NCBI GenBank assembly: GCA_965120355.1
Contig: CBCPMX010000009.1
Span: forward strand, 1-10,620
Reading direction: 5' to 3'
Source: CBCPMX01 sp965120355
GTDB lineage: Bacteria > Bacillota > Clostridia > Oscillospirales > Oscillospiraceae
DNA length: 10,620 nucleotides
This document shows positions 5,790 through 10,620 of the stretch, in pieces. A program made the translations under genes and the position numbers. The notes under the pieces are model-generated. The model was not told the DNA's origin. It did no database searches and saw only the letters and a list, made by a program, of their open reading frames with translations. The first letter of the stretch is position 1, and the number at the start of each line of letters is the position of its first letter.

Positions 5790-6539
5790 TTATTCCTCCA
5801 CATCCGGCAAAGGACGCCTTGTCAACTCCTTTGGTCCCCACTCCGGCAGCGGAAGACGCTGCATCGCGCCAAAAATATGACTCTTGAACTCCGGATACCG
5901 GCCGTTTAACTCATAAACCAGCTGCTTGATCTCTTCCCTCTTTGTATTCTTATCGGCAGGACACGCATTTTCCACCACTGGCAGCTGCGCCCTTTGGGCG
6001 AAATTACGAATCGTCTTTTCACTGATATATAGAAGCGGCCGGATCTGCGTCACGCCGGTTCGGTCCAAATACGTCACCGGCTGAAAGCAGCTCAGACGGC
6101 CTTCATAGATCAGGGACAACAAAAAGGTCTCCACTGCGTCGTCATAGTGGTGCCCCAAAGCAAGCTTTGTAATTCCACGCTCCAGAATCGCATTGTTCAG
6201 CGCGCCCCGGCGCATCTTTGCACACATGGAGCAGGGATTTTTTTCTTTTCTGACATCAAAAATAATGGTCTTAATTTGCGTGGGAATCACCGTGTAGGGC
6301 ACCTCCAGCTGCTGGCAGAGCGCCTCCACCGGAGAAAAGTCCATGCCGTCAAATCCCAGGTCCAGCGTGACAGCCTCCAACGTAAAGCGCTTTGGATAGT
6401 ACTCCCGCAGTCCAGCCAGCAGTACCAACAGCGCCAGAGAATCCTTGCCGCCTGAAACACCTACGGCTACGCGATCCCCTTCCGCAATCATATCGTAGTC
6501 CTCCAGGCACCGTCGGACCAACCCCATCAGCTTCTGCAT
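5790..6539 (-). CDS. TtcA-like tRNA 2-thiolation ATPase (PP-loop family)
   Basis: The 249-residue protein is an N-type ATP pyrophosphatase. The PP-loop SGGKDS lies at residues 29-34 after VAVGV. A CxxC pair is found in PCSMCAKMRRG (Cys103, Cys106), GHHYDD at 129-134, and a third Cys at 193 (ENACPADKN). TtcA uses two CxxC cysteines plus one later cysteine to hold a 4Fe-4S cluster and thiolates cytidine 32 of tRNA; the spacing here matches. Clostridial relatives are usually annotated only as TtcA family, and the substrate tRNA may differ, so no symbol is given. AGGAGG lies 8 to 9 bases before the ATG. It is monocistronic, convergent with bofA and divergent from rplM, with about 245 bases between. 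Confidence 0.85.
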   Translation of the reverse strand: MQKLMGLVRRCLEDYDMIAEGDRVAVGVSGGKDSLALLVLLAGLREYYPKRFTLEAVTLDLGFDGMDFSPVEALCQQLEVPYTVIPTQIKTIIFDVRKEKNPCSMCAKMRRGALNNAILERGITKLALGHHYDDAVETFLLSLIYEGRLSCFQPVTYLDRTGVTQIRPLLYISEKTIRNFAQRAQLPVVENACPADKNTKREEIKQLVYELNGRYPEFKSHIFGAMQRLPLPEWGPKELTRRPLPDVEE

Positions 6540-6659
6540 AGCAGCGCCTCCTGTCCATAAAAAAGTAATTTGCCTTTTGAGTATTCAAGAGATAAAAAGA
6601 GCATTTTAGAGAATTCATGAGTTCTATCGGCGATAGATCATTTTCTTCGGATTTTGTAG

Positions 6660-6688
6660 TTGACATTCGAAAACCAGTATGGTATAAA
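6660..6688 (+). promoter_or_regulatory. Promoter of the rplM-rpsI operon
   Basis: TTGACA (6660-6665), a 17-bp spacer and TATAAA (6683-6688) are joined by an extended -10 (TGG before TATAAA). This strong promoter would start near 6695 and give a leader of about 90 nt. A perfect 6+1+6 palindrome CTATCG-G-CGATAG (6624-6636) lies 23 bases upstream of the -35. Confidence 0.75.
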
Positions 6689-6694
6689 GAAAAA

Positions 6695-6785
6695 GCTGTC
6701 TTTTGATATTGTACAGACAGCCTGAGCATTTGTCAAAAATTTTTATATTTACGAAGGGTATTCCCTTCCAACTGGAGGAAAGAAA
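6695..6785 (+). promoter_or_regulatory. Structured leader of rplM mRNA, possible L13 autoregulatory leader
   Basis: The 5' untranslated region starts with a hairpin GCTGTCT/AGACAGC (6695-6701 with 6715-6721, 13-base loop), is AT-rich in the middle, and ends with GAAGGG-TATT-CCCTTC (6753-6768) just before the GGAGG ribosome binding site. Firmicutes rplM genes are known to carry an L13 leader motif that binds the protein product. The position fits; I cannot confirm the match to the known consensus by eye. Confidence 0.4.
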
Positions 6786-7217
6786 ATGTCCACTACAATG
6801 GCGAAAAAGGAGACCGTTGAGCGCAAGTGGTACGTACTTGACGCTGCCGGCAAGCCCCTGGGCCGGACTGCTGCCACTGCCGCCAAGCTCCTGCGCGGCA
6901 AGCACAAGGTCGATTTTACCCCCCATGTTGACTGCGGTGATTTTGTCATCATCGTCAACGTCGACAAGGCTGTTCTCACCGGCAAGAAGGGTGAGCAGAA
7001 ACTGTATCAGCACCACACTGGCTGGATCGGCAATCTGAAGGAAGTCAAGTACCGCATCCTGATGGAAGAAAAGCCTGAGTTCGCTATGGAGTTGGCTGTC
7101 AAGGGCATGCTCCCCAAGAACTCGATTGGCCGCAGCGCCCTGCGCCGCCTGAAACTGTATGCCGGTCCCGAGCACAACAACGCCGCCCAGAAGCCCGAGC
7201 CCTGGGCCCTGGCTTAA
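6786..7217 (+). CDS. rplM: 50S ribosomal protein L13
   Basis: The 143-residue protein is L13 of the large ribosomal subunit, an early assembly protein binding 23S rRNA. Recognisable blocks in order are KWYVLDAAGKPLGRTAATAA, LLRGKHKVDFTPHVDCGDFV, KLYQHHTGWIGNLKEVKY and the C-terminal GMLPKNSIGRSALRRLKLY followed by AAQKPEPW. Length matches the family. GGAGG at 6774-6778 sets the start at 6786; an in-frame ATG at 6798 would lack a well-placed ribosome binding site, so the protein has a short extra MSTT at its N-terminus. It is first in the usual rplM-rpsI operon, 15 bases ahead of rpsI, and is probably controlled by its leader. Confidence 0.97.
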   Translation: MSTTMAKKETVERKWYVLDAAGKPLGRTAATAAKLLRGKHKVDFTPHVDCGDFVIIVNVDKAVLTGKKGEQKLYQHHTGWIGNLKEVKYRILMEEKPEFAMELAVKGMLPKNSIGRSALRRLKLYAGPEHNNAAQKPEPWALA

Positions 7218-7232
7218 AGGAGGTAGACAAAT

Positions 7233-7640
7233 ATGTACGAGAGCAAGAAGCCTTATCAGTATGGCACTGGCCGCCGGAAGTCCTCTGTGGCCCGCGTCCG
7301 CCTGTACCAGAACGGTACCGGTGCTATCACCATCAACGGCCGTGACATCGACGACTACTTTGGCCTGGACACGTTGAAACTGTTGGTTCGTCAGCCCCTG
7401 GTTGCCACGAACACGCTGGGCAAGGTCGACATTGTCTGCACTGTCACTGGCGGCGGCGTCACCGGTCAGGCCGGCGCTATTCGTCACGGTGTGGCCCGCG
7501 CTCTGCTGCAGGTCAATGAGACCGAGTACCGTCCTATTTTGAAGGCCGCCGGTCTGCTGACTCGCGATCCGCGCATGAAAGAGCGGAAGAAGTACGGCCT
7601 CAAGGCAGCACGTCGTGCTCCTCAGTTCAGCAAGAGATAA
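7233..7640 (+). CDS. rpsI: 30S ribosomal protein S9
   Basis: The 135-residue protein is S9, whose C-terminal tail reaches the ribosomal P site. It shows YGTGRRKSSVARVRL near the N-terminus (residues 10-24), NGRDIDDYF, the Gly-rich VTGGGVTGQAGAIRHGVARAL block, and the basic tail ending in QFSKR, where the final Lys-Arg is strongly conserved. Length is standard. AGGAGG (7218-7223) directly follows the rplM stop, so the two genes are translated from one mRNA. Two intrinsic terminators follow. Confidence 0.97.
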   Translation: MYESKKPYQYGTGRRKSSVARVRLYQNGTGAITINGRDIDDYFGLDTLKLLVRQPLVATNTLGKVDIVCTVTGGGVTGQAGAIRHGVARALLQVNETEYRPILKAAGLLTRDPRMKERKKYGLKAARRAPQFSKR

Positions 7641-7758
7641 TCAGCTGTTCAAACTGTATCAAAATGCTTCAAAAAGCCCGGAAAATCAAGGCTTAATGGT
7701 GATAAGGTACTAATTCACTTATCAACTATCAGCTGATGGTTTTCGGGGTGCATACGCC

Positions 7759-7800
7759 AAATCCCGTCTGATCTCTGGCAAAGAGGCAGGCGGGATTTTT
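7759..7800 (+). terminator. Intrinsic terminator of the rplM-rpsI operon
   Basis: AAATCCCG (7759-7766) pairs with CGGGATTT (7791-7798), and the stem continues inward through a G-U pair and CTG/CAG to an inner CTCT/AGAG. It ends in a TTTTT run. It lies about 120 bases past the rpsI stop. Confidence 0.75.
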
Positions 7801-7834
7801 ATGTCATATCAAATTTATGTCCGCAGATAACGGG

Positions 7835-7879
7835 AACTCCCGCATAAGCCTACTCTGGCCTATGCGGGAGTTTTGTTTT
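7835..7879 (+). terminator. Second tandem intrinsic terminator
   Basis: AACTCCCGCATA (7835-7846) pairs perfectly with 7861-7872 around a 14-base loop, followed by a tail TTTTGTTTT overlapping the right arm. With the upstream terminator it isolates the highly transcribed ribosomal operon from the accessory genes. The stem is also nearly palindromic enough to slow leftward transcription. Confidence 0.7.
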
Positions 7880-7998
7880 AAGCAAGTGAATCCTCCGAGC
7901 GGTAAAGGATCGATGGAGCTTTGCCGCACTTTTTCGGATAAACGCCTGTTTGCAAGGTAAAATATTCACACTACTTTTTTCGTTGGAGGATATGCGAT

Positions 7999-8853
7999 AT
8001 GAACGACCTGCATCAACACAAACTGACCCCGGAGCAACTCACGGCCTTTGTCCGGTATCTTCACACGGAGGAGCGCAGCGAGGGTACTGTAGCGAAATAT
8101 CTCCGCGACGTGGAAACCTTCTCCCGTTGGCTGGACGGCAGAGCCGTGACCAGGGAGCTGGCCGCTGAGTGGAAAGAGCACCTGCTTTCTAATGGGCTGG
8201 CCCCGACCACCATCAACTCCATGCTGGCCGCCATCAACAGCCTTTTCCGCTTCCTGGGCTGGGACGAGTGCCGGGTGAAGTTCCTCAAAATTCAGCGCCG
8301 CCTGTTCCGGGACGCCAGGAAGGAACTGTCCAGGCCGGAGTATGCGCAACTGCTGGAAACTGCGCGCTCACGGGGGCAGGAGCGTCTTGCCCTGCTCATG
8401 GAGGCCATCTGCGCCACAGGCATCTGGGTCAGCGAAGTGAAGTATCTCACCGTGGAAGCCGTCCAAATGGGACGGGCAGACATTGCTCTCAAAGGAAAGA
8501 TTCGCACCATTCTTTTCCCAAACAAACTCTGCCGCAAGCTGCTCAAATATGCCAAAAAGCAAAAAATCGCTTCCGGTGAGATTTTCCTCACCAGAAACGG
8601 GACTTCTCTGAGCCGCCGGCAGATATGGGCGGAGCTGAAACGGCTTTGCAAATACGCCGGAATAGAGCCGTCCAAGGTGTTCCCCCACAATCTGCGGCAT
8701 CTGTTCGCCACCACCTTCTACCGGGCCTGCAAGGACATTGCGCGGCTGGCCAACGTGCTGGGCCACAGCTCCATCGAGACCACACGGATCTACCTTGTGA
8801 CATCCGGGGCAGAGTATGCACGGCAACTTGACCGCCTGGGGTTGGTATTGTAG
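7999..8853 (+). CDS. Tyrosine recombinase (XerC/D-like) with altered catalytic Arg
   Basis: The 284-residue protein has the two-domain layout of tyrosine recombinases. The SAM-like core-binding domain covers about residues 8-95 (SEGTVAKYLRDVETFSRWL; TTINSMLAAINSLFRFLGW). The catalytic domain covers about 110-284. Catalytic positions are Lys167 (LKGKIRT), His230 and Arg233 (PHNLRHLFATTFY), His256 (LGHSSIETT) and Tyr265 (RIYLVTSG). The first Arg, normally in TG-x-R-x-SE, is Trp143 here (ATGIWVSEVKYL, codon TGG at 8425-8427), which one C-to-T change from CGG would produce. This should cripple catalysis unless compensated. GGAGG at 7985-7989 sets the start. The stop TAG (8851-8853) is inside the left 24-bp inverted repeat, so the gene and repeat form one unit. 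Such recombinases integrate elements or invert segments. Confidence 0.9.
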   Translation: MNDLHQHKLTPEQLTAFVRYLHTEERSEGTVAKYLRDVETFSRWLDGRAVTRELAAEWKEHLLSNGLAPTTINSMLAAINSLFRFLGWDECRVKFLKIQRRLFRDARKELSRPEYAQLLETARSRGQERLALLMEAICATGIWVSEVKYLTVEAVQMGRADIALKGKIRTILFPNKLCRKLLKYAKKQKIASGEIFLTRNGTSLSRRQIWAELKRLCKYAGIEPSKVFPHNLRHLFATTFYRACKDIARLANVLGHSSIETTRIYLVTSGAEYARQLDRLGLVL

Positions 8854-8871
8854 TCCAAATCAACATTTCGC
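8848..8871 (+). repeat. Left copy of a 24-bp perfect inverted repeat
   Basis: It starts TTGTAGTCCAAATC and ends ACATTTCGC, and is the exact reverse complement of 9103-9126. It includes the last sense codon and stop codon of the recombinase. With one base skipped, the match extends three more bases inward (CAC against GTG). Repeats of this length next to a tyrosine recombinase gene are typical recombination sites. Confidence 0.9.
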
Positions 8872-8882
8872 CACAAAAGAAG

Positions 8883-8909
8883 TGGGTAAATGATGACTCC
8901 CGCTACATA
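8883..8909 (+). repeat. Left copy of a direct repeat flanking the inverted repeat
   Basis: TGGGTAA (8883-8889), an 8-base insert ATGATGAC, then TCCCGCTACATA (8898-8909). Both blocks recur in the same order and orientation at 9136-9154. The copy lies 11 bases to the right of the left 24-bp repeat. GGG and CCC can pair, so it may also form a small hairpin. Confidence 0.7.
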
Positions 8910-8916
8910 TGCAATA

Positions 8917-8945
8917 ATATTAGCATATTCTCTCTTGAATTGCAA
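8917..8945 (-). promoter_or_regulatory. Possible promoter inside the candidate invertible segment
   Basis: On the minus strand, TTGCAA (8945-8940) and TAATAT (8922-8917) are separated by 17 bp in the most AT-rich part of the segment. Each box matches 4 of 6 consensus positions. As drawn it points back into the recombinase gene; after inversion it would point right, across the right repeat toward the zinc-ribbon and surface-protein genes. Confidence 0.3.
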
Positions 8946-8976
8946 GGATTAACCCTTCTTATGGGCGCAAAAACCG

Positions 8977-9012
8977 GAGCCGCAAAGCACAAAATTTTGC
9001 GGCTCGCCTTTC
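8977..9012 (+). terminator. Hairpin, possible terminator, inside the candidate invertible segment
   Basis: GAGCCGCAAA (8977-8986) pairs with TTTGCGGCTC (8996-9005), with a 9-base AT-rich loop. The tail on the plus strand is GCCTTTCT, a weak T-tract, and is not T-rich on the minus side. It could stop recombinase read-through in the present orientation. Confidence 0.4.
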
Positions 9013-9102
9013 TACGCCCTGACAGAGTGGGAACTCACTGCCAGAGCTGCTTTATTTACTTTTTCCCGCCCGTCATGAGCGCAATTAAAAGGGATAACAC
9101 GT

Positions 9103-9126
9103 GCGAAATGTTGATTTGGACTACAA
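9103..9126 (-). repeat. Right copy of the 24-bp perfect inverted repeat
   Basis: It starts GCGAAATGTTGATTT and ends GGACTACAA. It is inverted relative to 8848-8871, with 231 bp between the two. All 24 bases match, which over this distance is not expected by chance and implies recent copying or ongoing recombination. Confidence 0.9.
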
Positions 9127-9135
9127 CAAAAAGGA

Positions 9136-9154
9136 TGGGTAATCCCGCTACATA
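9136..9154 (+). repeat. Right copy of the direct repeat flanking the inverted repeat
   Basis: TGGGTAA and TCCCGCTACATA are joined without a spacer and lie 9 bases to the right of the right 24-bp repeat. Compared with 8883-8909, eight bases are missing between the two blocks. The preceding ACAAAAAGGA also resembles ACAAAAGAAG at the left site. Confidence 0.7.
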
Positions 9155-9280
9155 CAGCAGCCAGAAAATTTCGACAGAAAAATCATGACCACTGGCAGAA
9201 TACCTCCCCAGATGAATCAGGCCATGTTAAGACTGCCAGAGAAAAACAACTGGCTGCCAGCAGGAGGGGGTGATAATACC

Positions 9281-9367
9281 ATGAATGCAAACGCTCTTGT
9301 CTTGTTGCTGGGGTGCGCATATTTCGCCCAGGCCCCGCCTGCATTGGCAACAAGCGAGTACCCGTAG
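9281..9367 (+). CDS. Possible 28-residue secreted or membrane peptide
   Basis: ATG at 9281 follows AGGAGGGGG (9262-9270) with a rather long gap of 10 bases. The peptide MNANALVLLLGCAYFAQAPPA continues to LATSEYP and ends at TAG 9365-9367. It resembles a signal peptide with a PALA cleavage site, much like the signal peptide end of the surface protein at 9804 (PALATE). An in-frame ATG at 9185 would add 32 residues but has no ribosome binding site. No known family is recognised; chance is a real possibility. Confidence 0.25.
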   Translation: MNANALVLLLGCAYFAQAPPALATSEYP

Positions 9368-9405
9368 ACTGGCCCATCAGCCGCCTGCCGGATATGCGGA
9401 AGGAG

Positions 9406-9759
9406 ATGATGTCGGAAGATATGAGAGAAGCCCAAAGTTTACAAGCCCTGTTCCCGCAGCTGTCCCTGAAGTGGGATGTTGAGAAGAATGAGGGCCTGGT
9501 GCCGGATATGATAATGGCGCACAGCCACAGGCGGGTCTGGTGGCAGTGCCCGAAAGGACATAGCTGGCAGGCAAGCGTCGCATCCCGTGTTTTGGGCTGC
9601 GGTTGCCCCGTGTGTGCCAACTACGTTATTCTGGCGGGCTGCAACGGTTTTACAACCACACACCCGCATCTTGCCGTCCAGTGGCATCTTGCCAGGAACA
9701 AGGAGTTGATGCCCGAGCGTACCGGCGCGGGCTATGACAAAGTTAGGTGTTCAACTTGA
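9406..9759 (+). pseudogene. Truncated zinc-ribbon (DUF4379-like) protein
   Basis: The frame carries one complete treble-clef repeat: LFPQLSLKWDVEKNEGLVPD, then RRVWWQCPKGHSWQASVASR and GCGCPVCAN. Counting from the ATG at 9406, the probable metal ligands are Cys48, His52, Cys67 and Cys70. A second repeat begins (THPHLAVQWHLARNKELMPE) but breaks off after GAGYDK, where homologues would read into another WW-x-C block; the frame then ends VRCST. Proteins of this kind usually have several repeats, so this is a 3'-truncated copy. The start is unsure: AAGGAG (9400-9405) abuts ATGs at 9406 and 9409, another lies at 9421, and the frame is open back to an ATG at 9313. Function of the family is unknown. 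It is 44 bases upstream of the surface-protein gene. Confidence 0.7.
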
Positions 9760-9803
9760 TTTTACAATCAACCGTAATTTTCAAATAGGAAGTGAATAAG
9801 ATT

Positions 9804-10620
9804 ATGAAAAAAAGAATTTTGGCTTCGGCCATCGCTCTGTGCATGGTGCTCTCGTTGTCTGTCCCCGCACTGGCAACGGAGGATGAGGTGGTGACGCTTC
9901 CGGAAGAAGAGATCACCGTTCAGACTGAAGCCGAGCCCATTGAGCAGGAACCCGCCGAAGATGAAATCGTGGAAGAAGAGATCCTCGCGGCGGGGGACGT
10001 AGAACCGGCAGACGATGCCTCGATTGAGGAACCGGTTCAGTCCAAGACACTCACACTGGAAGACTCTGTGCCGGGAATCACCGACATAACCATCTCCGGC
10101 GGTGCTAGCAGAGTAGTCGTCAACGACAGCTACATCTTCACTGCCGCTCTCGACAGCAACGTGACTTCCTACACAGCCACTGTAACCCTCAGCGACGGCG
10201 CGGTCTTTACTGCGACCACTCCCGACGATGGAGACTTGTATGTAGAGAGTGCCGCTGACGGCACAGCTACCCTGAAATTTAATCTGACTGTCGAAGACGT
10301 GGACATCAGTTCCAACCAGTTTGCGCTGGTCCTGGAGGAAACCGGCAACGACGTCTGGACCGGCGGCTTTGAGAATGCCACTGGCCTGACCTTGGAGACC
10401 CTGGCTGGATACCTGGTCGATCAGGACATTCAGCTGGCGGCTGGTGCTCTTGGCTCCGGCAGCGAGGCACGGGACATTCTGGTCAACATGGATGACGAAA
10501 ATATGGTGCTGATCCTCTGCGCCCCGGACGCCACAGTCTACACCGTGGACTATGTAGTGGACGAGGACACCACCATCACCTGGAAGCTGCCCGCCGGGGC
10601 GGAAATTCCCGCCATTGCGG
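9804..10620 (+). CDS. Secreted acidic surface protein, N-terminal part (runs off the window)
   Basis: An open frame starts at ATG 9804 and has no stop in the window, giving at least 272 residues. Residues 1-24 are a Sec signal peptide: MKKRILASAIALCMVLSLSV, then PALA with likely cleavage before TED. Residues 25-79 form a strongly acidic, Pro/Glu-rich linker (EEEITVQTEAEPIEQEPAED). From about residue 80 the sequence alternates Thr/Val-rich strands (SYIFTAALDSNVTSYTATVT; GTATLKFNLTVEDV), as in Ig-like or other beta-sandwich surface domains. No anchor motif (LPxTG or SLH) is seen, but the C-terminus is outside the window. The ribosome binding site is AGGAAG at 9787-9792. It may be an adhesin or cell-envelope protein. 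Its place downstream of the recombinase and inverted repeats makes it the natural candidate target for a phase switch. Confidence 0.8.
   Translation, partial: MKKRILASAIALCMVLSLSVPALATEDEVVTLPEEEITVQTEAEPIEQEPAEDEIVEEEILAAGDVEPADDASIEEPVQSKTLTLEDSVPGITDITISGGASRVVVNDSYIFTAALDSNVTSYTATVTLSDGAVFTATTPDDGDLYVESAADGTATLKFNLTVEDVDISSNQFALVLEETGNDVWTGGFENATGLTLETLAGYLVDQDIQLAAGALGSGSEARDILVNMDDENMVLILCAPDATVYTVDYVVDEDTTITWKLPAGAEIPAIA

Larger units (their letters stand above)
7641..7998. other. Intergenic region after rpsI, boundary to accessory DNA
   Basis: The first part holds a 7-bp hairpin TGATAAG/CTTATCA (7700-7724) and two terminators (7759-7800 and 7835-7879). From 7880 to 7998 there is no clear gene and no strong promoter; TAAAAT at 7958-7963 is a possible -10 for the recombinase without a good -35. 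No tRNA gene or obvious attachment site repeat is seen here. Confidence 0.5.
8872..9102. other. 231-bp segment between inverted repeats, candidate invertible DNA
   Basis: It contains a possible leftward promoter (8917-8945), a partial dyad ATATGC-N10-GCATAT (8907-8928), and a 10-bp hairpin (8977-9005). The only long open frame starts at a TTG (8940), runs through the right repeat to 9188 and looks non-coding. Small size, lack of a gene, a promoter-like element and flanking inverted repeats fit the layout of an invertible promoter. Confidence 0.5.

Noticed and set aside
6624..7487. Minus-strand open frame (287 codons) opposite rplM and rpsI
   Set aside because: It is a shadow of two unmistakable ribosomal protein genes, caused by their codon bias.
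8368..8826. Minus-strand open frames opposite the recombinase
   Set aside because: Antisense shadows of a well-defined tyrosine recombinase gene.
8940..9188. Open frame through the right inverted repeat
   Set aside because: Starts at TTG without a ribosome binding site, crosses a hairpin and a recombination repeat, and has no domain.
1..10620. CRISPR arrays, tRNA or rRNA genes, transposase genes
   Set aside because: No regularly spaced repeats, no cloverleaf-like tRNA sequence, no rRNA signature and no transposase motifs were seen on either strand.

Overview
The window looks like chromosomal DNA of an endospore-forming, low-to-mid GC Bacillota, most likely a gut-type member of the Clostridia (Oscillospiraceae-like). 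The evidence is a BofA-type sporulation protein, the rplM-rpsI ribosomal pair in its usual order, strong AGGAGG ribosome binding sites, a DUF362 protein with a flavodoxin remnant, and a XerC/D-like recombinase of a type common in gut Clostridia. The genus is inference; no 16S or other decisive marker is present.

Layout. Positions 1-344 hold the tail of an unknown gene and then a consensus promoter with two inverted repeats. That promoter appears to serve a short operon: a DUF362 protein (345-1235), a broken flavodoxin gene (1257-1508) and a TetR-family regulator (1516-2148) whose stop codon lies inside a terminator-like hairpin. A 500-base spacer with a possible structured RNA follows, then a lipoprotein with Gly-Tyr repeats and a Cys/His C-terminal module (2650-3360). 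After a non-coding stretch comes a leftward LysR-type regulator (3842 region; 3859-4842 on the minus strand). A 600-base intergenic region holds a possible small structured RNA with a strong terminator. Next are bofA (5447-5698) and a convergent TtcA-like tRNA thiolation ATPase (5790-6539, minus). The rplM-rpsI operon (6786-7640) has a strong promoter, a structured leader and two tandem terminators.

From about 7880 onward the content changes to accessory DNA: a tyrosine recombinase (7999-8853), a 24-bp perfect inverted repeat pair (8848-8871 and 9103-9126) bounding about 230 bp, a truncated zinc-ribbon (DUF4379-like) gene (about 9406-9759), and the start of a large secreted, acidic surface protein that runs off the window (9804-10620).

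The most interesting part is this right-hand module. The recombinase stop codon lies inside the left inverted repeat. The segment between the repeats carries a possible minus-strand promoter and a hairpin, and a cell-surface gene lies downstream. This fits a phase-variable invertible promoter switch (inverton). Two oddities complicate that reading: the recombinase has Trp in place of the first catalytic Arg, and the two repeats share the same right-hand flank in direct orientation although their cores are inverted.
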